Shown piece by piece: positions 35,923-44,497 of a stretch of DNA of 64,000 nt (the stretch's first letter is position 1; the number at the start of each line of letters is the position of its first letter). A program made the translations under genes and the position numbers. The stretch comes from Myxococcus stipitatus (GTDB taxonomy: Bacteria; Myxococcota; Myxococcia; Myxococcales; Myxococcaceae), in NCBI RefSeq assembly GCF_038561935.1, contig NZ_CP102770.1:5580001-5644000 (forward strand). Direction: 5' to 3'. A model generated the notes under the pieces. The model saw nothing but the letters and a program-made list of their open reading frames with translations. It searched no databases and was not told the DNA's origin.

Positions 35923-36807
35923 ATGCCCGTCCGCATCGGAAAAATCGAGCTCGTCGGGCTCACGCGAATCTACACCGAGGACGCGCGCAACCTCGTGCAG
36001 CAGCGTGTGCCCGGTCAGGCCGGCAGCGTCTTCCAGGACCTGGGCCGCGAGCCCGTCACCGTCGTCATGGAGGGGCTCCTCCTCGGAGACGACCCTCAAG
36101 CCGCGCTCGAGGAGCTGCGACAGGCGCAGGCGAAGGCCACGCCCCTGTCGTTCGCCTCGGACGCCATCGCCGGCGCGGACCTCACCGACGTCCTCATCGC
36201 GGACTTCCAGGTGCGCCAGCTCGCCGGCCACCAGAACCGCTTCAGCTTCTTCCTTCGCGTCAAGGAGTACGTCGAGCCACCCGCCCGCGAGGACGCGGGC
36301 GTCGGCGCGGTCAACGACGCGGTGGCCAGCGACGCACAGGACTGGGCGAAGAGCAGCACGGACGCCGCGGGCGTGCTCCAGAACCCCGAGTCCCTGATGG
36401 ACGCCGTCGACGCGAACCCCGACCTCCTGGGCCACCTCTCGGGGGACGAGCTGGGCTCGGTGGTCAACAGCGCCAAGGGCTCGCTGTCGGGCAAGAACTT
36501 CGGGAGCCTCATGGGCGCGCTCGGCAAGGTGAACCCCGGCGCCATCATCGGCCTCGTGCAGTCGCTCTCCCAAGCGGGGAGCATCGGTGAGTTCATCGAG
36601 AAGCTCGCCACCGAAGGCATCAGCATTCTGGAAGAGATGACCGGCCTGGACCTGGGCGCGGCCCTCGCCGTCGTCAAGGGCATCGCGGGCGCCAGCGACT
36701 TCCTCGCCAAGCTTCAAGCCGTGGGCAAGGAGGCCGGAGCGCTGGGCAGCGCCATCGGCAACTTCGACCCGCTCGGCCCCTTCAAGGACCTGGAGAAACT
36801 TCCGTGA
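35923..36807 (+). CDS. Tail adaptor with DNA-circularisation-N-like N-terminal domain
   Basis: A 294-aa protein. The first 125 residues match the pattern of the phage 'DNA circularisation protein N' N-terminal domain: IGKIELVGLTRIY, RVPGQAGSVFQDLGREPVTVVMEGLLLGDD and a strand FSFFLRVKEYVEPP. In Mu-like tails this family sits next to the hub and is thought to act as a tail adaptor; the old name is misleading. The second half is helical and Ala/Gly/Ser-rich without a clear family. The stop TGA overlaps the GTG of the next gene (GTGA), so translation is likely coupled. Confidence 0.72.
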   Translation: MPVRIGKIELVGLTRIYTEDARNLVQQRVPGQAGSVFQDLGREPVTVVMEGLLLGDDPQAALEELRQAQAKATPLSFASDAIAGADLTDVLIADFQVRQLAGHQNRFSFFLRVKEYVEPPAREDAGVGAVNDAVASDAQDWAKSSTDAAGVLQNPESLMDAVDANPDLLGHLSGDELGSVVNSAKGSLSGKNFGSLMGALGKVNPGAIIGLVQSLSQAGSIGEFIEKLATEGISILEEMTGLDLGAALAVVKGIAGASDFLAKLQAVGKEAGALGSAIGNFDPLGPFKDLEKLP

Positions 36808-37343
36808 GCACCACGACCGCCGACATCGTCGACGGCATCACCCGACTCGTCGTCGCCGTGGACAAGCTGCTCAAGACGGACACGGTGAATGCCATCGTCG
36901 CCCTCGTACGCCAGTTCGGCATCGGCGCCCCCGTGAAGGTGGGCATCGACGCGCTGGGCAAGGCCCTGGACCTCATCATCAGCTGGATCGCCAGGCTGGA
37001 GCAGGTCGCCGCCATCCCCGCGCTGCTCGAGAGCCTGGACCCCGCGCTCGATGGGCTCAAGGCCATTGGCGACAAGTCCGAGGACGAGATGCGGGAGATG
37101 GGCCTGGAGCCTCTCGCCCCGCTGGCCGGCGCGGCCCATGCCGCGTCCGTCGTCCTCGAGAAGCTCCGCGCGGGCGTCACCCTCATCCTCCAGGGCTACC
37201 TGCCCCAGCAGTCGCTCGAATCCCTTCGCGAGTCCGTGGTCCAGGTGAAGGAGACCCTCAAGAAGCTCGGTGAGGCGCTGGTCTCGGGCGCGTCCCTCTC
37301 CAGTGGCGCAGGCCTGGCGCTGCCCTCGGGAGCTCCGGCATGA
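36804..37343 (+). CDS. Unknown helical protein between adaptor and spike
   Basis: A 179-aa protein with no family I recognise. It starts at a GTG overlapping the previous stop and its own stop overlaps the next ATG (ATGA). It is made of regular amphipathic helices (IVDGITRLVVAVDKLLKT, LEQVAAIPALLESLDPAL, VVQVKETLKKLGEAL), with no signal or membrane segment and an Ala/Ser/Gly-rich tail. Its position between adaptor and spike is where some tails encode an internal cargo or plug protein, but that is only a suggestion. Confidence 0.7.
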   Translation: MSTTTADIVDGITRLVVAVDKLLKTDTVNAIVALVRQFGIGAPVKVGIDALGKALDLIISWIARLEQVAAIPALLESLDPALDGLKAIGDKSEDEMREMGLEPLAPLAGAAHAASVVLEKLRAGVTLILQGYLPQQSLESLRESVVQVKETLKKLGEALVSGASLSSGAGLALPSGAPA

Positions 37344-37972
37344 GCGACCTGGTCACCCTCCTCCGCGCCATCATCCGGGACGAGCTCGCGTCGCTGAAGC
37401 TGGGCGACATCGGGGTCGTGACGAGCGCCTTCCCGCACGCGGATGGCGACGAGCACAACCACGAATGCAACGTGAAGCTGCGCGAGAGCGACCTCGAGCT
37501 GCGCCGCGTCCCCATCGCCACGCCGCACATCGGCATGGTGAGCGCGCCTCACGCGGGGGACCTCGTCGTCATCACGTACATCAACGGCGACCCCAACCGC
37601 CCCGTCATCACCGGCCGCCTCTACTCCGACAAGCTCAACCCGCCCATCCACGAGGCGGACGAGTGGCGCGTTGTCTCCCCTCCCGGCGGGAAGACCTCCA
37701 TCGCCATCGACCAGGAGCAGTCCGTGGTCATCACCGCGGGCGAGACGGTGGTGACGGTGAAGCAGGACGACGTCATCACCATCAAGGGCAAGACGGACCT
37801 GAAGCTGGAGGTGGAAGGCAACGTGGAGCTCAAGTGCACCGACTGCACGGTGGACGCGTCCGGGAAGATCGACCTGGGCAAGAGCGGCAGCGGCGTCATC
37901 ACCGAGCAGAGCCACAAGTGCTACTTCACCGGCGCTCCGCTCAAGGGCTCGAAGGACGTGAAGGCCAAGTAA
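37340..37972 (+). CDS. Baseplate spike protein (gpV/gp45-like)
   Basis: A 210-aa protein of the phage baseplate assembly protein V family. An N-terminal helix is followed by an OB fold (GDIGVVTSAFPHADGDEHNHECNV and APHAGDLVVITYINGDPNRPVITGRLY) and then the needle-like beta-helix part, with short repeating strands such as SIAIDQEQSVVITAGETVVTV and TDLKLEVEGNVELKC. A trimer would form the membrane-piercing spike at the tip of the tube. Histidine and acidic residues near 35-45 could bind a metal. It overlaps its upstream neighbour by four bases. Confidence 0.9.
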   Translation: MSDLVTLLRAIIRDELASLKLGDIGVVTSAFPHADGDEHNHECNVKLRESDLELRRVPIATPHIGMVSAPHAGDLVVITYINGDPNRPVITGRLYSDKLNPPIHEADEWRVVSPPGGKTSIAIDQEQSVVITAGETVVTVKQDDVITIKGKTDLKLEVEGNVELKCTDCTVDASGKIDLGKSGSGVITEQSHKCYFTGAPLKGSKDVKAK

Positions 37973-37974
37973 CC

Positions 37975-38625
37975 ATGCCCGCGCCCAGTGGATCCGAAAT
38001 AGGCAGCCTCGCCAAGAGCGCCATGCAGTCCGCGAGCCTCCGGGGAGAGAACGCCCCCGACCTGGCCACCGCGCTGGGCGACACGTGCGGCCAGGCCTTC
38101 ATGCTCTTCGTGAACATGGCCATGGTGACGCCGGGCATCCCCGCCGCCGCGCCGCCGCCCCCTGGCTCGGGCAGCACCGTGGGCCCGGGGATGATGCTGC
38201 CTCCACCCGCCGGGGGCCCTGGAGCTTCGCAGATCGAGCCCATCGCCAAGGGCCTCCTGGCGTCGAACCAGATCAACGGCGAGCAGCGCGACGCGCTGGC
38301 CAAGGCCATCGCCCAGACGGTGGAGCAGGCCCTGATTCTCTTCACCTCGATGGTGCAGGTGGCGCCGGGCATGGCCATCGCGGGCTTCACCACGACGGCG
38401 CCCGGCAACCTCATGGGCGCCGCGCCCGCAAAGCCCCTGCTCCAGCCGCTCGCGCTGGGCTTCCTCCAGGCCGGTGGCATCCGGGGCGAGAACGCGCCGG
38501 ACCTCGCGGGCGCCATGGCCGAGACGCTGTCCAACGCGCTCACGCAGATGATGACGCGCCTGAAGGTGGCTCCGGGCATTCCCAGCTCGCCCGGGGCGAC
38601 GGCGGGTCCGGGGAGGTTGCTCTGA
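37975..38625 (+). CDS. Three-repeat protein in the spike-tip slot
   Basis: A 216-aa protein made of three copies of a module of about 61-66 residues: about 9-74, 87-147 and 156-216. Each module is a helical part with G-E (24-25, 102-103, 171-172), followed by V-x-P-G (51-54, 129-132, 198-201) and a G-P-G-like turn (70-72, A-P-G 142-144, 211-213). It is not a family I recognise. It lies between the spike gene and the gp25-like gene, where extracellular contractile injection systems place the PAAR-type spike tip. Three internal repeats on one chain would match the three-fold symmetry of the spike. That is inference; no PAAR signature was found. Confidence 0.7.
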   Translation: MPAPSGSEIGSLAKSAMQSASLRGENAPDLATALGDTCGQAFMLFVNMAMVTPGIPAAAPPPPGSGSTVGPGMMLPPPAGGPGASQIEPIAKGLLASNQINGEQRDALAKAIAQTVEQALILFTSMVQVAPGMAIAGFTTTAPGNLMGAAPAKPLLQPLALGFLQAGGIRGENAPDLAGAMAETLSNALTQMMTRLKVAPGIPSSPGATAGPGRLL

Positions 38626-39035
38626 TGTCCAACGCGCTCAAGACAGACCTGCGGCTGGCCTTCTCCGAGTCGGGCGGCGCGGACCTGGACTGGTCCGACC
38701 ACGGCGGAGCGGCCACCGTGAGTGGCAAGGACAACCTGGTCCAGGCGCTGACGATGCGGCTCGTCGTCTACCGCGGGCACCTGAACCAGCTGGGCCACCA
38801 GCGCTACGGCAGCCGCGTGGCGGACCTCATCGGCGAGCCGATGGACCGCGCCAACCTGGACCTGCTGCGCCGCTACGTGCGCCAGGCCATCAAGGAAGAC
38901 CCGCGCGTGGACGAGGTGCTCGAGCTGAGCGTCACCGCCCGCGCGGATGTGCCGGGCGCCGTGGATGTGCGGGCGCGCATCAAGGCCATCACCGGTGACG
39001 CGGTGGAATTGGGATTGGCGCTCGACCTGGGCTGA
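38625..39035 (+). CDS. gp25/gpW-family baseplate wedge protein
   Basis: A 136-aa protein with the size and pattern of the gp25-like wedge family: DLRLAFSESGGADLDWSDHGG, then NLVQALTMRLVVYRGHLNQLGHQRYGSRVADLIGEP and RRYVRQAIKEDPRV, all signature elements. The ATG overlaps the previous stop (TGATG). It would link the hub to the wedge in the baseplate. Confidence 0.9.
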   Translation: MSNALKTDLRLAFSESGGADLDWSDHGGAATVSGKDNLVQALTMRLVVYRGHLNQLGHQRYGSRVADLIGEPMDRANLDLLRRYVRQAIKEDPRVDEVLELSVTARADVPGAVDVRARIKAITGDAVELGLALDLG

Positions 39036-39082
39036 GCGGGTCGGCGTGACAACGGGTACGGAAACGACTTGGGGAGAGCGTG

Positions 39083-39568
39083 ATGAACGGCAAGGAAACG
39101 CAGGGAATGAACGGAGTGCTGACCCTCGAGCTGCGGAACCTGGACGGCTCGCTGATGGAGCGCCGCCGGGTCCCCAACCTCATCACGATTGCCGGCAAGC
39201 AGCTGGTCGCGGAGCTGCTCATGGGCCGCGTCAACGCGCTGCCCACGCGCTGGTCCATCGTCGTGGGCACGGGTGTCACCCAGCCCCTTCCGTCCGACAC
39301 GGAGCTCAAGACCAAGGTGGATGAAGCCATCGACGCCGAGCCCAAGGTGGAGGTCGTCCGACAGGGCGATGGCTCCAGCCTGGTCCGCGCCACGGTGACG
39401 GCCTCCCTGCCCGCGCTCACCCAGGCCACGGTGCAGCCCCTGACGGAGGCCGGCATCCAGATCCTCCAGGGGGCCTCCACGCCCATCCTCTTCAACCGGG
39501 TCCGCTTCGAGGAGGTCAACCGCGGGCCCAACATGGAGATGAAGATGACGTGGGAGATCTCCTTTTGA
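39083..39568 (+). CDS. Unknown tail protein (Ig/beta type)
   Basis: A 161-aa protein without a family I recognise. It begins MNGKETQGMNGVLTLELRNLDG and is mostly beta strands (LTLELRNL, SIVVGTGVT, LVRATVTASL, RFEEVNRGP, MKMTWEISF). The ATG at 39083 is preferred over a GTG one codon upstream because GGGGAG is better spaced. Its stop overlaps the TTG start of the J gene (TTGA). Similar small beta proteins occur in baseplate loci as wedge or fibre connectors. Confidence 0.65.
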   Translation: MNGKETQGMNGVLTLELRNLDGSLMERRRVPNLITIAGKQLVAELLMGRVNALPTRWSIVVGTGVTQPLPSDTELKTKVDEAIDAEPKVEVVRQGDGSSLVRATVTASLPALTQATVQPLTEAGIQILQGASTPILFNRVRFEEVNRGPNMEMKMTWEISF

Positions 39569-41130
39569 GCCTCTATCCTCCTGACCAGAACACCTTCAGC
39601 GCCATCGTCGAGAGGCTGCTGGGGAACCTGGGTCCAGGCATGGACCCCAACGTCGGCGGCATGGCCCGCACCCTGGCGGAAGCCTACGCGCGCGAGATGG
39701 CGACGTTCTACGCCATGATGGAGCTGTCACACCGCGCGGGCTATCTCGACACCGCCGAGGGCGCCGCCCTGGACAACGTGGTGGCCGTGCTGGGGCTGAA
39801 GCGCGCGCGCGCCGGTCGGCTCATGGGCGAGGTGGAGCTCAGCCGCATCACCCCCGCGCCGGATGACATCGGCATTCCCGCGGGGCGACAGGTCACCGGC
39901 CTCACCGCGGACGGCAAGCCCCTGCCCCTCTTCGAGACGATGGAGGACGCCACGCTCGTCAAGGGCGACACACGCGTCATCATCCCCGTGCAGGAGGTCC
40001 AGGACGACGAGCAGCCCTCGCGCGAGGCGCCGCCCGCCATCGACCCGTTCCGCGTGACGTTGATGCCCAGACCCATCCTGGGCATCGAGGCCGTCACCAA
40101 TCCCGCGCCCCTGCGGAGAGGCTCGGACAACGAGACCGACGAGAACCTCCGCGCCCGCGCCCGCACCGCGCTGCGCGACGGCGAGAAGGGAACGTTGGAG
40201 TCCCTGGCCGCCGCCGTGCAGCAGCAAGGCGTGCGGCACGTCACCGTCCGAGAGCCCGCGGACGCGCCACCGGGGGTCGTGGACGTCCTCGTGGGAGACA
40301 CCGACTTCGAGGCCGATGTCGAAGGGGTCGCCCGGGTCGAGGCCGCCATCCGCGAGACCAAGGCCGCCGGCATCCGCGTCCGGCTCCGCTACGCGCGAAC
40401 CATCTTCTTCCAGTTGAGCTTCAGCGTGGAGCCCACCCGCGAGGACCTGGACGAGGTGTCCTTCGGTCGGCTGCGCCGGGACCTCCAGCAAGCGCTCCTG
40501 CAGTACATGCAGGAGCAGCCCGTGGGCTCCCCGGTCATCCGACGCAAGCTGGAGGCCGTGCTCTACGGCAACCCCGCCGTGCGTCGCGTGAGCAACCTGA
40601 GCGTGGAGACGTATGTCTGGGGCCTGGTGGGCAACCCGCCCACGCGGAAGGGGCTGGTGCTCGAATCCCAGAGCCGCGAGTACGGCGCCAACCGCGACTG
40701 GAAGATGGAGCCTCTGGAGGTCGGGCGCATCGACCTGGTGAAGCTGGAGCCCCGCATCTCCCGGCTGCGCACGCCCCAGTGGAGGCTGGACCTGGTGGTG
40801 TCGCTCTCCAGTGGAGAGGCGCGCACGCCCGAGCAGGTGCGCGAGGCCCTGCGCGGCGCGCTGCATGTCTTCGCCGCGCGGCTCTCCGAGGAGGCCCAGG
40901 TCGGGCGCGAGGCCCTCCTCACCTGGGACTCCCTGCAGCTGGCCCTGAAGTCCCAGGCCCGAATCCAGGCGCTGCTGGGATGTGACGTCACCCTGGAGAC
41001 GGGCATCACCGTGTCCCTGGTCGCCCCGAGCACGCCCGCCGCGGCCCTCCCCGACCAGGTCACCCAGCTCCTGGTGAAGGCCGACGTGCGGCTCGAGTTC
41101 GGCGGCGCCGAGCTGGTGGGGGTCGGATGA
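39565..41130 (+). CDS. Baseplate J-like protein
   Basis: A 521-aa baseplate wedge protein related to T4 gp6 and P2 gpJ. Signature stretches: GYLDTAEGAALDNVVAVLGL, IPAGRQVTGL (the beta hairpin typical of J), RGSDNETDENLRARARTAL, and PPGVVDVLVG. The start is the TTG at 39565, which overlaps the preceding TGA; a GTG 15 bases upstream is possible but has no ribosome site. The C-terminal third is longer than in P2 gpJ and repeats a beta pattern. Together with tail protein I it forms the outer wedge ring. Confidence 0.92.
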   Translation: MSLYPPDQNTFSAIVERLLGNLGPGMDPNVGGMARTLAEAYAREMATFYAMMELSHRAGYLDTAEGAALDNVVAVLGLKRARAGRLMGEVELSRITPAPDDIGIPAGRQVTGLTADGKPLPLFETMEDATLVKGDTRVIIPVQEVQDDEQPSREAPPAIDPFRVTLMPRPILGIEAVTNPAPLRRGSDNETDENLRARARTALRDGEKGTLESLAAAVQQQGVRHVTVREPADAPPGVVDVLVGDTDFEADVEGVARVEAAIRETKAAGIRVRLRYARTIFFQLSFSVEPTREDLDEVSFGRLRRDLQQALLQYMQEQPVGSPVIRRKLEAVLYGNPAVRRVSNLSVETYVWGLVGNPPTRKGLVLESQSREYGANRDWKMEPLEVGRIDLVKLEPRISRLRTPQWRLDLVVSLSSGEARTPEQVREALRGALHVFAARLSEEAQVGREALLTWDSLQLALKSQARIQALLGCDVTLETGITVSLVAPSTPAAALPDQVTQLLVKADVRLEFGGAELVGVG

Positions 41131-42521
41131 GCGCGGACCAACGCAGACGCCGCATGTTGGGGTACCTGCCCCCCATCCTTCAGTCCGGAGCGAGGATCCA
41201 CGACTTCTTCGACTCGCTCGCCCAGGAGCTGGAGACGATGGAGCAAGGCCTCACGCGGCTGATGCGTTCGCGCTGGTACTCCCTCGCGCGAGGCTTCCCG
41301 GTCGACGCCTCGCCGTTGAACAAGGCGGACTCCGAGCTGGGCCGCGTCGCCATGCTCTACGGCGTGTTGCCGCGCCGGGGTGAGTCCGACGTCTATCTGC
41401 GCCAGCGGCTGGCGGCCATGGTGGAGCTGCACCGCACGGGCCTCGCCTCCGCGCCGGCCCTGCTCCGGCTGGTCTCCCTCGTCTACATGGCGAAGCAGCC
41501 GCCTCGGATTGTCTGGGAGGGGAAGACGGCGGTCGGCCTCTTCTCGGTGCCTCGCGCGGATGGAACGTACCGGGACCTCCGCGTCGAGCTGGTGGACAAC
41601 CCGACGATGCCCGCGGGCGCCAGCTTCCGAAACGTCGCCCGGGAGCAGCGCATGCTCACCTCCAACCAGGGGCTGGAGGTCGCCGAGGTCGACATCACGC
41701 TCAAGGCGACGGAGCGGGAGATCGCCGTCCCCATCCTCCGGCACGAGCAGTCCGGCCTCGACGTCATCTTCCTGGGTCGCATCCCGCTCGGCTCCACGCT
41801 GCTGCTGCGCCACAAGCGCCCGCCCATCCTCGATGGCCGCCCGGTGGACACGCCCCTCATCCTGGCCCACCCCACGCGCTTCGCGGGCCCGAATGACGTG
41901 GGGGTGCTGGCGCGCTTCGACATGCCGGAGGCCCGCTTCTCCGTCTTCAAGGAGGACCGCCACCTCCCGGAGCTGGACCCGGGCGACAGCCATTGGACAT
42001 ACGACACCCTGGAGCGGCAGGAGGTCCGCGCCTATCTGTTCGGCTGGTCCGCCGAGAGGCAGCAGGCCGCGGAGGCCCAGGCCCTGCCTCAGCGCGATAC
42101 ACCTCGCGCGGAGCTGCGCTTCGGGTGGACGGAAGTCACTCCCGCCACCTGCACCCTGCGCATCCCCGCCAATCACATCCCTCCCCACTTCCTGGTGCCC
42201 AACGAAGAAGGCGTGGTGCCCGGGTTGCCAGGGCTGGTGAAGGAGCTGGCGGCGGCGCTGGAGTACGGGCGCTGCGCGGGCGTGCGCACCCGCATCGAGC
42301 TCACCCTGCCCATGCCTCCGGAGTCGCTCGTCGCGACGGAAGGCCCGCTCCGGTTCGAAGTCACCGCCTCCTTCGGCGAGACGCTCGAGGCGACGGATGC
42401 GCTGACCTCCTTCGGTTCCCACATCTCGTTGCACGAACAGTTCCCCGAGCCCCAGGAGAAGCTGGCCTGGGACGGCGTCTTCAACGGCACCCGCTTCGAT
42501 ACCTCGAGGTTCCAGTCATGA
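41127..42521 (+). CDS. Tail protein I-like baseplate protein
   Basis: A 464-aa protein directly after J, the usual place of P2 gpI or Mu gp48-like proteins. The N-terminal helices RRRRMLGYLPPILQSGARIHDFFDSLAQELETM and a stretch SELGRVAMLYGVLPRRGESDVYLRQRL fit that family. The rest consists of beta domains that probably attach the fibre. It overlaps both neighbours by four bases (ATGA). Confidence 0.8.
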   Translation: MSADQRRRRMLGYLPPILQSGARIHDFFDSLAQELETMEQGLTRLMRSRWYSLARGFPVDASPLNKADSELGRVAMLYGVLPRRGESDVYLRQRLAAMVELHRTGLASAPALLRLVSLVYMAKQPPRIVWEGKTAVGLFSVPRADGTYRDLRVELVDNPTMPAGASFRNVAREQRMLTSNQGLEVAEVDITLKATEREIAVPILRHEQSGLDVIFLGRIPLGSTLLLRHKRPPILDGRPVDTPLILAHPTRFAGPNDVGVLARFDMPEARFSVFKEDRHLPELDPGDSHWTYDTLERQEVRAYLFGWSAERQQAAEAQALPQRDTPRAELRFGWTEVTPATCTLRIPANHIPPHFLVPNEEGVVPGLPGLVKELAAALEYGRCAGVRTRIELTLPMPPESLVATEGPLRFEVTASFGETLEATDALTSFGSHISLHEQFPEPQEKLAWDGVFNGTRFDTSRFQS

Positions 42522-44263
42522 GTGAGCCCTACTACACCGCGAAATCAGGTGACCCCATCCTGGCGGACACCTGGAACAACATGCAGATCAAGACGCGGGA
42601 CGAGATTCGTTCCCACACGCACCGCGGCGGCGACGACGGACAGCTGCTGGATGGCACCAGCATCTCGCCGACCGCATCGCTGAAGGTGAACAAGGTCGAG
42701 GCCACGCTCGGGCTGACGGTGAAGAACGTCGACATCTCCAAGTGGATGGACGACACGGAGGCCAAGAAGCTGTCCCTCACGGGTGGAAACCTCTCCGGCC
42801 CGTTCTCCGTCATGGCCAACGTGGGCATCGGCGCGGCGCCCAGCACCCGGCGCCTGCTGGTCCAGGGCGCCGTGGACAACAACGCCGCCGTGGAGATCCG
42901 AAGCTCGGGGAACAACGCCTGGGGCGTCGGGCTCATCGTGAAGACCACGGGCGCCACCGAGGGCGCCGCCCTCCAGCTGCGCAGCCGGAACAAGAGCTGG
43001 CTGCTCAAGGGCGAGCTGGGCGCGACGGCGGAGGGCTTCCAGATCTCCGAGGGCGGCGGTGACGGAGAGAACGGCAGTGGCTACGGCACGCCTCGCCTGC
43101 ATCTCAAGGCGGGCGGCAGCATGGGCCTCAACACGACGGACCCGCAGGGCGCGCTGGATATCCGCCTGTCGTCGGCGGCGGCGGGGTTCGACCGGCTGGT
43201 GGTGAACACCACGACGCTGTGGGGCAACGGCCAGCCTCAGGTCACCATCGGCGCGGGCGGCGCGGCCGGCTTGATGATCAACAACCCGCACGTCGTCTGG
43301 AACAGCACCGACAACCGCGCCTCCATCCGCTACGGCTTGAGCGGCGGTGTGGCCACCGGGCTGATGTGGGACGTGGGCGCGCGCGCGAGCAACGCGTTCT
43401 CCTTCATGGTGAACAACACCCACTCCATGTGGATGGGCGCGGACGGGAGCGTCGGCATCGGCACGTCGACGCCGGGCGTCCGGCTGGATGTGCAGGGCGG
43501 CAGCCTGCGCGTCAGCGGCGCCATCATGCCCTCCATCGGCAACGCTCCGGGCAATGGCATCCAGTTCCCGCTGGATGCGTTCGGCGGCACCGGCGACTCC
43601 GCGAGCATCCGCTACTACCGCGCGCCCAATCCCCTGCCCGGCGAGGAGGAGAACGGCAAGCTGGTCATCTCCTGCGAGAACGAGCCAGGCGACGCCATCA
43701 TCCTCAACCAGGGGGGCGCGGACCGGATGACGCTGGTCAACGCCAACGTCGGCATCGGGACCTCGCGCCCCGGTACGCCGCTGCACATCGCCCAGCGAGA
43801 GGCCAACCTGGGCATCCGGCTCACGGAGCACGTCTCCGGGCGCTTCGTCGACATCGCCTACACGGGAACGGGCATCCTCCAGTTCGCGCACAGCAATGGC
43901 GCGGGCCAGAGCCTGATGCCGAACGGGCAGTGGCTGCAGATCTCCGACGCGGGATTGAAGCAGAACATCGCGTCGCTCGAGGGTGTCCTCCCGCGCGTGC
44001 TCGCGCTGCGCCCGGTGAGCTACGAGCTGAAGGCCACGGGTCACCCGCAGCTGGGCCTGGTCGCGCAAGAGGTGGAGCCGCTCTTCCCCGAGCTCGTGGC
44101 GGACTCGCCCCGGATGAAGGACGACGGCGAGCCCTTCAAGGGCCTCACCTACGAGTCCTTCAGCGTGCTCGCCATCGCGGCCCTCAAGGAGCTCAAGCAG
44201 CAGTACGACGAACGCATCGCGGCGCTGGAGCAGCGCCTCCAGGAACAGGAGCGGAAGTCATGA
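42518..44263 (+). CDS. Tail fibre with S74 intramolecular chaperone domain
   Basis: A 581-aa fibre. The middle has repeats of the type V-G-I-G-T-x2-P (NVGIGAAPSTRRLLVQG, SVGIGTSTPGVRLDVQG, NVGIGTSRPGTPLHIA), typical trimeric fibre shafts. The C-terminus is a peptidase S74 chaperone: SDAGLKQNI with Ser476 and Lys481 as the catalytic pair, then LRPVSYELK and GLVAQEVEPLFPELV. It would help the trimer fold and then cut itself off before Ser476. It would supply target recognition. A short coiled-coil gene follows with a 4-base overlap. Confidence 0.9.
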   Translation: MSEPYYTAKSGDPILADTWNNMQIKTRDEIRSHTHRGGDDGQLLDGTSISPTASLKVNKVEATLGLTVKNVDISKWMDDTEAKKLSLTGGNLSGPFSVMANVGIGAAPSTRRLLVQGAVDNNAAVEIRSSGNNAWGVGLIVKTTGATEGAALQLRSRNKSWLLKGELGATAEGFQISEGGGDGENGSGYGTPRLHLKAGGSMGLNTTDPQGALDIRLSSAAAGFDRLVVNTTTLWGNGQPQVTIGAGGAAGLMINNPHVVWNSTDNRASIRYGLSGGVATGLMWDVGARASNAFSFMVNNTHSMWMGADGSVGIGTSTPGVRLDVQGGSLRVSGAIMPSIGNAPGNGIQFPLDAFGGTGDSASIRYYRAPNPLPGEEENGKLVISCENEPGDAIILNQGGADRMTLVNANVGIGTSRPGTPLHIAQREANLGIRLTEHVSGRFVDIAYTGTGILQFAHSNGAGQSLMPNGQWLQISDAGLKQNIASLEGVLPRVLALRPVSYELKATGHPQLGLVAQEVEPLFPELVADSPRMKDDGEPFKGLTYESFSVLAIAALKELKQQYDERIAALEQRLQEQERKS

Positions 44264-44469
44264 AGGACGCCATCGAGAAGCGCCTCGCCGACCTGAAGTC
44301 CGAGCACGAGGCGGGCCAGAAGATGCTGGCGGAGCTGGACGCCCGGCGCGCGCAGCTGGTGCAGACGATGCTGCGCATCGAGGGCGCCATCGAGGTGCTC
44401 CAGGAGCTGGTGCCCGCCCAAGAAGCCAGCGCCGCCACCGTGACGGACATCAAGGAAGCCGCCCGCTGA
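44260..44469 (+). CDS. Small coiled-coil protein after the fibre gene
   Basis: A 69-aa protein overlapping the fibre stop by four bases. It is a single long helix with heptad leucines (IEKRLADLKSEHEAGQKML, LRIEGAIEVLQELV) and an Ala-rich tail. It is likely to bind the fibre or baseplate, but no family function is known to me. Confidence 0.75.
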   Translation: MKDAIEKRLADLKSEHEAGQKMLAELDARRAQLVQTMLRIEGAIEVLQELVPAQEASAATVTDIKEAAR

Positions 44470-44497
44470 AGCCCCGCGCGGCAGGGACCCTCTCTCC

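Noticed and set aside
30328-39035. Type VI secretion system
   Set aside because: There is one full-size phage-type sheath gene instead of a TssB/TssC pair, and no ClpV, TssJLM or Hcp/VgrG set.
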